Source of the DNA: Demequina sp. NBRC 110054 | GTDB taxonomy: Bacteria > Actinomycetota > Actinomycetes > Actinomycetales > Demequinaceae | Length of the DNA: 64,000 nucleotides | Assembly (NCBI RefSeq): GCF_002090115.1 | Contig: NZ_BBRK01000004.1 | Span: 496,001 to 560,000 of the forward strand | Reading direction: 5' to 3' | Position numbers and translations under genes: made by a program | In this document: in pieces, positions 32,981 through 42,130 of the stretch | How the letters are laid out: each line of letters begins with the position of its first letter | Numbering within the stretch: position 1 is the stretch's first letter | Notes under the pieces: model-generated | Told to the model about the DNA's origin: nothing | The model's database searches: none | What the model saw: only the letters and a program-made list of their open reading frames with translations

Positions 32981-34417
32981 TCAGATCAGGTACTGCGAGA
33001 GCCCGCGCTTGAGGTACGAGCCGTGGCCCTTCGTGCCGTGGAACTCGCCGCCCTCGACCAGGACGTTGCCGCGGGACAGGACGACGTCGACGTGGCCGTC
33101 GACCTCGAAGCCCTCCCAGGCCGAGTGATCCATGTTCATGTGGTGGGTCTTGCCGACGCCGATCGAGGTGTGGCCGTTCGGGTCGTAGACCACGATGTCC
33201 GCGTCAGCGCCGGGCTGGATGACGCCCTTCTTGCCGTACAGGCCGAACATCCGGGCGGGGGTGGTCGAGGTGAGCTCGACCCAGCGCTCGAGCGTGATCT
33301 CGCCGGTGACGACGCCTTGGTAGAGCAGGTCCATGCGGTGCTCGACCGAGCCGATGCCGTTGGGGATCTTGCGGAAGTCGCCCAGGCCGAGCTCCTTCTG
33401 GTCCTTCATGCAGAACGGGCAGTGGTCGGTCGAGACCATCTGGAGGTCGTTCGTGCGCAGGCCGTTCCACATCGCGTCCTGGTGCTGCTCCTCCTTGGAG
33501 CGCACCGGGGTCGAGCACACGTACTTCGCGCCCTCGAATGCGCCCCACTCCTCGCTCGTCGCGCCGAGGTGGTCCTCGAGCGACATGTAGAGGTACTGGG
33601 GGCAGGTCTCGGCGAAGACGTTCTGGCCGCCGTCGCGGGCGGTCGCGATCTGGGCGAGCGCCTGCTTGGCGGACACGTGCACGACGTACAGCGGGGCGCC
33701 CGTGATGTTGCCGAGCATGATCGCGCGGTGGGTCGCCTCCTCCTCGGCCTGCCACACGCGGGCGACGCCGTGGTAGTACGGGTCGGTCTTGCCCTGCGCG
33801 ACGAGCTGCTCCGCGATGACGTCGATCACGGGGCCGTTCTCGGCGTGCATCATCGTCATGAGGCCGGTGTCCGCGGCGATCTGCATCGCCTTCAGGATCT
33901 GCGCGTCGTCCGAGTGGAAGACGCCCGGGTAGGCCATGAACATCTTGAAGGACGTGACGCCCTCGTCGACGAGCTTGGGCAGCGCCGCGAGCGCGTCCTC
34001 GTCGGCGCCGCCGATGATCTGGTGGAAGCCGTAGTCGACGAACGTGTTGCCGTTCGCGAGCTCGTGCCACGCGGCGAGGCCGTCCTCGACCTTCTCGCCG
34101 GTCTTCTGGACCGCGAAGTCGATGATCGAGGTGGTGCCGCCCCAGGCCGCGGCCTTGGTGCCCGTCTCGAAGGTGTCCGACGCGGACGTGCCGCCGAACG
34201 GCAGCTGCATGTGGGTGTGCGCGTCGACGCCGCCGGGGATGACGTACTTGCCGGTCGCGTCGATCACGCGGTCGACGGTCGACGGCAGGTCGTGCCCGAG
34301 CGAGGTCGAGCCGGGCTGGAGGACGGCGACGATGGTCTCGTCGTCCACGAGGACGTCGGCCAGGACGCGGCCGGTGGCGGAGACGACGGTTCCGCCCTTG
34401 ATCAGCGTGGTGCTCAT
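32981..34417 (-). CDS. hydA: Dihydropyrimidinase (D-hydantoinase)
   Basis: 478 residues with AAGGAG before the ATG. The amidohydrolase metal site is complete: DAHTHMQLPFGG (His pair), SFKMFMAYPG (carbamylated Lys, about 159), HAENG, VVHVSAKQAL and STDHCPF (Asp). It opens dihydrouracil or dihydrothymine to the N-carbamoyl beta-amino acid, the second step of reductive pyrimidine breakdown; hydantoins are alternative substrates. The product is handed to the amidohydrolase encoded just upstream. Confidence 0.94.
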   Translation of the reverse strand: MSTTLIKGGTVVSATGRVLADVLVDDETIVAVLQPGSTSLGHDLPSTVDRVIDATGKYVIPGGVDAHTHMQLPFGGTSASDTFETGTKAAAWGGTTSIIDFAVQKTGEKVEDGLAAWHELANGNTFVDYGFHQIIGGADEDALAALPKLVDEGVTSFKMFMAYPGVFHSDDAQILKAMQIAADTGLMTMMHAENGPVIDVIAEQLVAQGKTDPYYHGVARVWQAEEEATHRAIMLGNITGAPLYVVHVSAKQALAQIATARDGGQNVFAETCPQYLYMSLEDHLGATSEEWGAFEGAKYVCSTPVRSKEEQHQDAMWNGLRTNDLQMVSTDHCPFCMKDQKELGLGDFRKIPNGIGSVEHRMDLLYQGVVTGEITLERWVELTSTTPARMFGLYGKKGVIQPGADADIVVYDPNGHTSIGVGKTHHMNMDHSAWEGFEVDGHVDVVLSRGNVLVEGGEFHGTKGHGSYLKRGLSQYLI

Positions 34418-34462
34418 GGTGCTCCTTGACTGGGGATGAGGAGGGGGCTGCGGGGCGGGGAC

Positions 34463-35311
34463 TTACGGCGCGGTGATCTCGCCGTACGAATCGGGGCGGC
34501 GGTCGCGGTAGAACTGCCAGTCGTCGCGCATCTGCTGGACGAGGTCCATGTCGAGCTCGCGGATCATGAGCTCCTCCTCCTCGCCGGAGCCGAGCTCGCC
34601 GACGTAGTTGCCGCGCGGGTCGACGATCTGCGACTTGCCGTAGAAGTTCACCGCCTCGTCGCCGTACTCGTTGTCCTCGAGCCCGACGCGGTTGGGCGCG
34701 AGCACGTAGTAGCCGTTGGCGACGGCCGCGGCGGGCTGCTCGATCTCCCACAGGCGGTTGGACAGGCCCGGCTTGGTGGCGTTGGGGTTGAAGGCCAGGT
34801 GGGCGCCGTTCAGGCCCAGCTCGCGCCAGCCCTCGGGGAAGTGGCGGTCGTAGCAGATGACGACGCCGACCTTGCCGACCGCGGTGTCGAACACGGGGTA
34901 GCCCATGTTGCCGGGGCGGAAGTAGAACTTCTCCCAGAACTTGTCGACGTGCGGGATGTGGTTCTTGCGGTACTTGCCCTTGATGGTGCCGTCCGCATCG
35001 ACCACGACCGCGGTGTTGTAGTACACCCCCGTCATGTCCTCCTCGTAGATGGGGAGGATCATCACCATGCTGAACTCCTTCGCGAGCGCGGCGAAGCGCT
35101 GCACGATGGGGCCGTCGGCCGGCTCGGCGTACCGGTAGTACTTCTTGTCCTGCGTGATCCCGAAGTAAGGGCCGTAGAAGAGCTCCTGGAAGCAGATGAC
35201 GTCGGCTCCCTGCGCGGCCGCGTCACGGACGAACTGCTCGTGCTTGTCGAGCATGGACTCCTTGTCGCCGGTCCATGTGGTCTGCGTGATCGCTGCCTTG
35301 ATGACAGTCAT
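34463..35311 (-). CDS. Beta-ureidopropionase (nitrilase superfamily)
   Basis: 282 residues. The nitrilase triad is visible: Glu in ICFQELFYGPYF (about 43), Lys in KGKYRKNHIPHV (about 115) and Cys in VGVVICYDRHFPEGWREL (about 150). It closely fits N-carbamoyl-beta-alanine amidohydrolase, which releases beta-alanine, CO2 and ammonia, the third step of reductive pyrimidine catabolism. It is the first gene of the operon and faces the MocR-type regulator. Confidence 0.92.
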   Translation of the reverse strand: MTVIKAAITQTTWTGDKESMLDKHEQFVRDAAAQGADVICFQELFYGPYFGITQDKKYYRYAEPADGPIVQRFAALAKEFSMVMILPIYEEDMTGVYYNTAVVVDADGTIKGKYRKNHIPHVDKFWEKFYFRPGNMGYPVFDTAVGKVGVVICYDRHFPEGWRELGLNGAHLAFNPNATKPGLSNRLWEIEQPAAAVANGYYVLAPNRVGLEDNEYGDEAVNFYGKSQIVDPRGNYVGELGSGEEEELMIRELDMDLVQQMRDDWQFYRDRRPDSYGEITAP

Positions 35312-35381
35312 GGTTCACCTGCTCCCGTGAGGTTGTGGAGAGGCCGGTGCTGCGAATGCGCCGCCGACGCTCGATCAATGA

Positions 35382-35420
35382 CTGTTACTCTCGGGCTTGA
35401 ACATTTCTCCTCTGTTACTC
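35382..35420. promoter_or_regulatory. Direct-repeat operator candidate for the MocR-type regulator
   Basis: CTGTTACTC occurs at 35382-35390 and 35412-35420, exactly 30 bases (about three helical turns) apart, with a weaker CGTTAC at 35435. MocR/GabR-type regulators are known to bind direct repeats with such spacing. It lies in the divergent spacer. Confidence 0.55.
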
Positions 35421-35480
35421 GCCGCGAAATGTCTCGTTACGCCGCGGGAACAATACGGATACGAAACCCCAGGTGATCGC

Positions 35481-36869
35481 ATGGAGCTCGAGCAGCTCGT
35501 CGCGGAGATCGACGACGCGAGCCCCCAGGGGATCGCCGCGGCGCTGTCCCTGCTCATCCGCACGGGCGAGCTCGCGCCCGGCTCGAGGCTCCCCACCGTG
35601 CGGGCCGTCGCGGCCGCGCTCGGCGTGAGCCCCGGCACGGTCAGCGCCGCCTGGAGCGGCCTCGCGGGCGCCGGCCTGCTCGCGACGCGCGGCCGCGCGG
35701 GCTCGTTCGTCCTCGAGCAGCCGACCCCGTGGCTCACCCCGCATTCGCACGCGCTCGCGGACCGGGCACCGTCGCCGACGGGGTCGTCGCCCCGCCTCGA
35801 CCTCGCGACCGGCATGCCCGATCCGGCGCTCCTGCCCGACCTCAAGACGAGCCTCGACCGCGCGCTGCCGCGCCACGCGAGCGTCACCTCGTACCTCCAG
35901 CCCCCGCTCATCCCGGACCTCGAGGGCCCGCTGCGCGCGCTGTGGCCGTACTCCCCGCCGAGCCTCACCGTGGTGGACGGCGCGATGGACGGCATGGAGC
36001 GGGCGCTGCGCGCCGTCGCGCGCTTCGGGGACCGCGTGGTCGTCGAGACGCCGACGTTCCCGATGCTCCTGGACCTCCTCGAGCACCTGCGGCTCATGGC
36101 GGTGCCCGCCGCGATGGACGACCACGGGATGCTTCCCGGATCGCTCGAGGCCGCGCTCGGCTCCCGTCCGGCGGCCGTAGTCCTGCAGCCCCGCGCGCAC
36201 AATCCGACCGGCGCCTCCCTCACCGCGAGCCGCGCCGAGGAGCTCGCGGGCGTGCTCGCGCGCCACCGGCACGGGAGGGACGCCGTCATCATCGAGGACG
36301 ACGCGAGCGGCCTCATCACGGCCGCGCCCAAGGTGAGCCTCGGCCAGCACCTGCCGCACCGCACGCTGCACATCCTCGGCTTCTCCAAGTCGCACGGCCC
36401 CGACCTGCGGATCGCCGCGCTCGGAGGTCCCGCGGGTGCGATCGAGCGCATCATCGCCCATCGCGTCCTCGGGCCCGGCTGGACCTCGCGCATGACCCAG
36501 GCGATGCTCCACCACCTGCTCGAGGACCGCGACGCGGTCGCGACCGTGCGCCGTGCGCGCTACGTGTACTTCACGCGCCAGCGCGAGCTCACCGCGGGGC
36601 TGCGCGCCGTCGGGGTGGACGTCGCCCCGTCGGACGGACTCAACATCTGGGTGCCGGTGCGCAGCGAGCACGCCGCTCAGGTGGCCCTCGCCGCGCACGG
36701 GATCAGCGTGAGCCTCGGCAGCGCCTTCCAGGTGGGCGACGACGACAGCCCGCTCGCGGACGTCCCTGGCCCGCACCGCGGCGCCCACATCCGCGTGAGC
36801 CTCGGCCAGTACGGCGAGGGCTTCCCCGGGCTCGCGGCGGCGATCGGCAGGGCCGCGCAACAAGGCTGA
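35481..36869 (+). CDS. MocR/GabR-type transcriptional regulator
   Basis: 462 residues from the ATG after AGGTGATCGC. A GntR-type winged helix (RLPTVRAVAAALGVSPGTVS, about 42-61) is fused to a type I aminotransferase-like domain. The PLP-binding Lys is in HILGFSKSHGPDLR (about 310), and AHNPTG and the C-terminal Arg region (AHIRVSLGQ) are present, so PLP or an amino-acid-like effector is expected. It diverges from the pyrimidine operon and is its likely regulator, with beta-alanine or a pathway intermediate as possible effector (inference). Confidence 0.9.
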   Translation: MELEQLVAEIDDASPQGIAAALSLLIRTGELAPGSRLPTVRAVAAALGVSPGTVSAAWSGLAGAGLLATRGRAGSFVLEQPTPWLTPHSHALADRAPSPTGSSPRLDLATGMPDPALLPDLKTSLDRALPRHASVTSYLQPPLIPDLEGPLRALWPYSPPSLTVVDGAMDGMERALRAVARFGDRVVVETPTFPMLLDLLEHLRLMAVPAAMDDHGMLPGSLEAALGSRPAAVVLQPRAHNPTGASLTASRAEELAGVLARHRHGRDAVIIEDDASGLITAAPKVSLGQHLPHRTLHILGFSKSHGPDLRIAALGGPAGAIERIIAHRVLGPGWTSRMTQAMLHHLLEDRDAVATVRRARYVYFTRQRELTAGLRAVGVDVAPSDGLNIWVPVRSEHAAQVALAAHGISVSLGSAFQVGDDDSPLADVPGPHRGAHIRVSLGQYGEGFPGLAAAIGRAAQQG

Positions 36870-36892
36870 CACACGGCGTGGCTATGCTGACA

Positions 36893-36898
36893 CCCAGG
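36893..36898 (+). promoter_or_regulatory. -10 candidate TATGCT of the F420-0 transporter operon
   Basis: TATGCT is 92 bases before the substrate-binding protein ATG; a CTGACA upstream is spaced too widely (21 bases) to be a good -35. Confidence 0.35.
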
Positions 36899-36989
36899 GC
36901 CCCAGCCGGGTGTGGCATGGTGCGCCGTCCAGACTGGGGCGGCAGGTCCTCGTCTCGTCATCGTCGTCACGATCCTCAAGGACCCCCGC

Positions 36990-38030
36990 ATGCCACGCCC
37001 CTCCCTGCCCTCCCTCGTCGCACTCACGGGCCTCGCCGCCCTGTCGCTCGCCGCCTGCTCCGCCGCCGACACGGAGGAGGCGACGGCCACCTCGAGCGAC
37101 GCCGTCGCCTCCGCATCGTCCCCGGCCACCGAGGACGCGGCCACGGAGACCGCGACCTACCCCGTGACCGTCGACAACTGCGGATTCGCACTCACCGTCG
37201 AGTCGGCCCCCGAGCGCATCGTCGCCGTGAAGTCCACGACCACCGAGCTGCTGCTGTCGCTCGGGCTGGGCGACCGCATCGTCGGCGCCGCGTTCCTCGA
37301 CGGCGACATCGACCTCCCCTACACGAACGACGTGCCCGAGGTCGAGGTGCTGTCCGACTTCCTGCCCGGCCAGGAGGCGGCGCTCGCGCTCGAGCCCGAC
37401 ATGATCTTCGGCGGCTGGGAATCCAACTTCTCCGCCGAGGGCGTGGGTGAGCGCGACGTCCTCGCCGAGCGCGGCATCGGCTCCTACGTGGCCCCGTCGG
37501 CGTGCAAGGAGGAGGGCTACATGCCCGACCCGCTGACGTTCGATGAGCTGTTCGCCGAGATCGAGGAGGCCGGCGCCGTGTTCGGCGCGACCGAGGCGGC
37601 CTCGGAGCTCGTCGCCGCGATGCAGGCCGACCTCGACTCCGTCGTCGCCGACGACCGCGGCCTCACGGCCCTCTGGTACTCGTCGGGCGACGACTCCCCG
37701 TACGTCGGCGCCTCGCTCGGGGCCCCGCAGATGATGATGGACGCCGCGGGGCTCACCAATGTCGTGGACGTCGACGACACGTGGACCTCCGTGACCTGGG
37801 AGTCGGTCGTCGCGGCCGACCCCGACGTGATCGTCCTGATCGACGCGAGCTGGAACACCGCCGAGTCGAAGATCGAGGCGCTCGAGGCCAACGCCGCGAC
37901 CGCGAGCCTGTCCGCCGTCGAGGACGAGCGCTACGTGATCGTGCCGTTCGCCGCGGGCGAGGCTGGCGTCCGCAACGCCGCGGCGGTGCTGTCGATCGTC
38001 GAGCAGCTCGGCGAGATCGAGGTCGACTGA
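36990..38030 (+). CDS. Probable F420-0 ABC transporter substrate-binding lipoprotein
   Basis: 346 residues. The lipobox is LSLAACSA (about residue 21). The class III (FecB/BtuF) fold has the start VDNCGFALTVESAPERIV, then VAVKSTTTELLLSLGLGDRI and YVAPSACKEEGY. These match, from memory, the actinobacterial family annotated as putative F420-0 transporter binding protein. A siderophore or cobalamin ligand is the alternative. The following permease, ATPase and neighbouring LLM oxidoreductase support the F420 reading. Confidence 0.75.
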   Translation: MPRPSLPSLVALTGLAALSLAACSAADTEEATATSSDAVASASSPATEDAATETATYPVTVDNCGFALTVESAPERIVAVKSTTTELLLSLGLGDRIVGAAFLDGDIDLPYTNDVPEVEVLSDFLPGQEAALALEPDMIFGGWESNFSAEGVGERDVLAERGIGSYVAPSACKEEGYMPDPLTFDELFAEIEEAGAVFGATEAASELVAAMQADLDSVVADDRGLTALWYSSGDDSPYVGASLGAPQMMMDAAGLTNVVDVDDTWTSVTWESVVAADPDVIVLIDASWNTAESKIEALEANAATASLSAVEDERYVIVPFAAGEAGVRNAAAVLSIVEQLGEIEVD

Positions 38031-38033
38031 CCC

Positions 38034-39070
38034 ATGGAGACGCGTCGGCTGCGCTCGCCCGCGGTGGTCCTCACCGCGCTCGCGGCGCTGCTGGCCGTCT
38101 CCGTGGTGGTCGCGGTGGCGATCGGCGTCGCGGGCCTCACGCCCGGTCAGGTGTGGGACGTGATCCTGCTGCACGCGGGGCTGAGCCCCGCGACGACTCC
38201 TTCTGACACGAACGATGCGATCGTGTGGGGCATCCGCCTGCCGCGCGTGCTCACGGCGGCGCTGGTCGGCGCCGGCCTCGCGGTCGCGGGAGTCGTCATG
38301 CAGGGCGTCACGCGCAACCCGCTCGCCGATCCGTACCTGCTCGGGCTGTCGTCGGGCGCGTCGCTCGGCGCTGTCGCGGTGCTGCTGCTCGGGATCGGCT
38401 CGGCGGTCGCGACCACCGTCGCGCTGCCCGTCGCCGCGTTCCTCGGGGCGCTCGTCGCGCTCGTCGCCGCGCTCGGCGTCGCACGGCTCGCGGGGGCGAT
38501 CACGCCGACGACGGCCGTGTTGGCGGGACTCGCGATGTCGCAGCTCTTCGCGGCCGTGACGTCGCTCGTCATCGTCGTCGCGGCCAAGGGCGACTCGTAC
38601 CGCGAGGTCCTCAACTGGCTGCTCGGCTCGCTCGCCGGATCCTCGTGGACGACGGTGGCGGTCGCCCTGATCGCCCTCGTCGCGATCTACCCGCTGCTGC
38701 GCGCGTACGCCTCGCGGCTCGACGCCTTCGCACTCGGCGAGCCCGCCGCGCAGGCCCTGGGCATCAACACGCGGCGGACGTACCTCGTGCTGTTCGTGCT
38801 CGTCGCGGCGCTCACCGGCGCGATGGTGTCCACGTCTGGCGCGATCGGCTTCGTCGGGCTCGTCCTGCCGCACGTCGTGCGCGCCGTCACCGGAGGCCTG
38901 CATCGCAGGGTGCTGCCCGCGGCAGCGCTCGGCGGCGCGATCTTCCTGGTGTGGGCCGACACGCTCGCGCGCACCGTCCTGGACCCGCGCGAGATCCCCG
39001 TCGGCGTGGTCACCGCGCTCATCGGCGTCCCCGTCTTCGTGCTCGTGCTGTGGCGGTCCGGGAGGTCGTC

Positions 39071-39080
<10 letters not shown>
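38034..39080 (+). CDS. FecCD-type ABC permease (probable F420-0 importer)
   Basis: 348 residues with about ten helices. WGIRLPRVLTAALVGAGLAV and MQGVTRNPLADPYLLGLSSG are the FecCD/BtuC signatures; GFVGLVLPHVVRAVTG is the ATPase-docking region. It starts three bases after the binding protein and overlaps the ATPase gene by ten bases. Confidence 0.88.
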
Positions 39081-39859
<779 letters not shown>

Positions 39860-39924
39860 ACCACGGACTGGGCTTGGCCGGTGGCCGGCGCGACGGGCGC
39901 ATCGTCCGTGGCGCGCGCCCCCGT

Positions 39925-40926
39925 CTACCGCGTGAGGGCGGGCAGCACCTCCGCGCCGAACGCGTCGAGGAACTCTCGCTGGTTGCGCCCCACCTGGTGC
40001 AGGTAGATCCGGTCGAAGCCAAGGTCCAGATGGCGCTGGATGCTCGCGCGATGCTCATCGAGGTCGTCGCTGATCAGGACTCGCCCCTCGAAGTCCTCGG
40101 GGCGGACCAGGCGCGCGAGCTGCTGCATCTCGTAGGGCGAGCGGACGTCGGAGTGCGAGAAGCGCATGGCCCCGTTGGGCCACTCGGTCAGCGCATGGGT
40201 CAGGGCCTCGTCGAGGCTGGGCGCCCAGGAGACGTGCAGCTGAAGGACCTTGGGGCTCGCCGCGGGGTCCTTGCCGGCCTCTCGCACGCCCTTGTCGAAG
40301 CTCGCGAGCAGCTGCTCGAGGCGGTCCGGGGGCGCCCCGACGGTGATGAGGCCGTCGGCGCTGCGGCCGGCCCTGCGCGCCGCCACCGGGCCCGCGGCGG
40401 CGACCAAGAGCGGCGGGGCGACCTCGGGCATCGTCCACAGCCGGGTCGACTCGAGCTTGTAGTAGGTGCCCGTGTGGCGCGTGTCGCGCCCCGCGAGCGA
40501 GGACTCGAAGAGCTTGCGGATGATGTCGACGGCCTCGAACATCCGGTTGATGCGCTCGGGCGGCTCGGGCCAGTACTCCCCTACGACGTGCTCGTTGATG
40601 GCCTCGCCGCTGCCCAGGCCCAGCCAGTGGCGTCCCGGGTGCAGCGCCGCGAGCGTCGCGGACGCCTGGGCGACCATCGCGGGATGCCAGCGGAAAGTCG
40701 GGGTGGTGACGCCGGGCCCCAGGTCGCCGGTCGTGTGCTCGCCGATCGCCGACAGCACGTTCCACGCGAACGACGCCTGGCCCTGCTGCGGGGTCCACGG
40801 CTGGAAGTGGTCGGCGGCCATGGTGCCGCTGAAGCCGCGGGACTCGGCGTAGGCGCTGAGCTCGACCGCCTCGCGCGGCGGGAACTGCGCGAGCATCGCG
40901 GTGTAGCCGATCGTCGCGTCGCGCAT
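39925..40926 (-). CDS. LLM-class flavin-dependent oxidoreductase
   Basis: 333 residues from the ATG after GGGAGGTGA; an in-frame ATG 30 bases upstream (40956) also has a good GGAGG and cannot be excluded. Features are IGYTAMLAQFPPREAVEL, a GFSGTMAADHFQPW strand, LHPGRHWLGLGSGEAINEH and LLVAAAGPVAARRAG. It resembles the family annotated TIGR03885, described as a probable non-F420 flavin enzyme that accompanies F420-associated genes. It converges on the transporter operon. Confidence 0.82.
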   Translation of the reverse strand: MRDATIGYTAMLAQFPPREAVELSAYAESRGFSGTMAADHFQPWTPQQGQASFAWNVLSAIGEHTTGDLGPGVTTPTFRWHPAMVAQASATLAALHPGRHWLGLGSGEAINEHVVGEYWPEPPERINRMFEAVDIIRKLFESSLAGRDTRHTGTYYKLESTRLWTMPEVAPPLLVAAAGPVAARRAGRSADGLITVGAPPDRLEQLLASFDKGVREAGKDPAASPKVLQLHVSWAPSLDEALTHALTEWPNGAMRFSHSDVRSPYEMQQLARLVRPEDFEGRVLISDDLDEHRASIQRHLDLGFDRIYLHQVGRNQREFLDAFGAEVLPALTR

Positions 40927-40987
40927 CGTCACCTCCCGCAGCGTCCCGTCCGGCATCGTCCCTCCTCAGCGCTCTGCCCGATCCTAT

Positions 40988-41050
40988 GCGCCCTGGAATC
41001 GCACCAGGCCCGCGATCAGGCCCGATTCCGGGCGCGACGCGATTCCAGGG
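40988..41050. repeat. Intergenic inverted-repeat element, copy 1
   Basis: GCGCCCTGGAATCGCACCA (40988-41006) is paired with GCGATTCCAGGG (41039-41050). The same 19-mer and a matching right arm at nearly the same spacing recur at 59615-59676, so this is a dispersed REP-like element. Confidence 0.75.
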
Positions 41051-41069
41051 TGCACCAGGGGCGCGCCGC

Positions 41070-41636
41070 TCAGCAGTCGCAGGCGATGCGCGTGCCCGGG
41101 GCTCCGATGCCGCTGATCGGCAGCCCCGCGACCTCGGCGCCCGCCGCCGCGACCGGCGTCGTGAGCAGGTCGGGCGCGAGCGTCGCGTCGATAGTCACCG
41201 CCGCGCCCGTCGCGGCGTCGCGGGCGACGCGGTCGACGGGAAGCCCCTCGCGCGCCCAGTACTCGAAGCCGCCGAGCATCTCCTTCACCGGGTAGCCGAG
41301 CTCGGAGATGATGAGGCCCGCACGCGTCGCGCCGTTGCAGCCGGGACCCCAGCAGTAGACGACGAACGAGGTGCCCTCCGGGTAGGCCGGGATGCAGTCG
41401 GCCATCTCGGGCTTGGGCATGTGGAGCGCCCCGCGGACGTGGCCCTGATCCCACGCGGCCTGATTGCGCGTGTCGATGAGCACGAAGCCGGGGTCGCCCG
41501 ACTCGAGAGCGGCGTGCACGTCGGAGCAGTCGGTCTCGAAGGCAAGGCGCGCGGCGAAGTGCGCGGCGGCGGCTCGGGTGTCGGGTGACGTGGCGGTCGC
41601 GGACGGTGCCGGCGACGAGGTGGGGACGTTCTCCAT
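41070..41636 (-). CDS. Rhodanese-like domain protein
   Basis: 188 residues. The rhodanese fold has FVLIDTRNQAAWDQGHVRGA and the active-site loop VVYCWGPGCNGATRAG with the catalytic Cys (about residue 100); LGYPVKEMLGGFEYWAREG closes the domain. The last 50 residues are extra and end in CDC. A sulfurtransferase or sulfur carrier role is expected; the acceptor is unknown. A TACCTT -10 element ends six bases before the ATG, and the gene diverges from the SnoaL-like gene. Confidence 0.88.
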   Translation of the reverse strand: MENVPTSSPAPSATATSPDTRAAAAHFAARLAFETDCSDVHAALESGDPGFVLIDTRNQAAWDQGHVRGALHMPKPEMADCIPAYPEGTSFVVYCWGPGCNGATRAGLIISELGYPVKEMLGGFEYWAREGLPVDRVARDAATGAAVTIDATLAPDLLTTPVAAAGAEVAGLPISGIGAPGTRIACDC

Positions 41637-41642
41637 GTCCTG

Positions 41643-41648
41643 AAGGTA
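41643..41648 (-). promoter_or_regulatory. -10 element TACCTT, leaderless start of the rhodanese gene
   Basis: TACCTT on the minus strand is followed by CAGGAC and the ATG at 41636. Confidence 0.55.
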
Positions 41649-41708
41649 CGCGCGCCACCCGGTGCCGGTCGAGAGCAAGGTGGCGCCGCATCGTCCACGG
41701 CCCGGCGC

Positions 41709-41714
41709 TACCGT
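41709..41714 (+). promoter_or_regulatory. -10 element TACCGT, leaderless start of the SnoaL-like gene
   Basis: TACCGT is followed by GGCCGC and the ATG at 41721; the same TACCGTGGCCGC string precedes tadA. A GGACGATGC nonamer lies between the two divergent -10 elements. Confidence 0.6.
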
Positions 41715-41720
41715 GGCCGC

Positions 41721-42110
41721 ATGGCCCTCACCTCGTCGCAGACCGTCGACCGCTACTGGGAGCTCATGCGCTCGAACGACTTCCACTCGGTCGGCGAGGT
41801 GCTCCACGACGACTTCACGTGCGCGTGGCCGCAGTCGCACGAGCTGATCCGCGGCGCGGAGAGGTTCGCGCGCCTCAACGAGGAGTACCCGGCCGACGGC
41901 GCATGGACCTTCACGGTCGAACGGCTCGTGAGCCAGGACGATGCGGTGGTCACCGACACGGTCGTGTCCGACGGGACGGTGACGGCCCGCGTCGTCTCCT
42001 TCTTCACCGTCGCCGAGGGACGCATCGTCCATCTGCGCGAGTACTGGCCCGACGACTACCCCGCCCCTGAGGGCCGCGCGCACCTGGTCGAGGCCCTGCC
42101 CCACGCCTGA
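41721..42110 (+). CDS. SnoaL-like (NTF2 fold) protein
   Basis: 129 residues. The small alpha+beta barrel pattern is clear: VDRYWELMRSNDFHSVGEVL, DDFTCAWPQS, and a C-terminal GRIVHLREYWPDD. The family includes polyketide cyclases, steroid isomerase-like proteins and many of unknown role; no function is assigned. Two GGACGATGC nonamers fall inside the gene. Confidence 0.85.
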   Translation: MALTSSQTVDRYWELMRSNDFHSVGEVLHDDFTCAWPQSHELIRGAERFARLNEEYPADGAWTFTVERLVSQDDAVVTDTVVSDGTVTARVVSFFTVAEGRIVHLREYWPDDYPAPEGRAHLVEALPHA

Positions 42111-42130
42111 GCGGGCGTCGGGCCCCGAGA

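Noticed and set aside
36890-36989. Cobalamin riboswitch before the FecB-like binding protein
   Set aside because: No B12-box (GCCACTG-like) and too little sequence for the structure; this also weakens a cobalamin role for the transporter.
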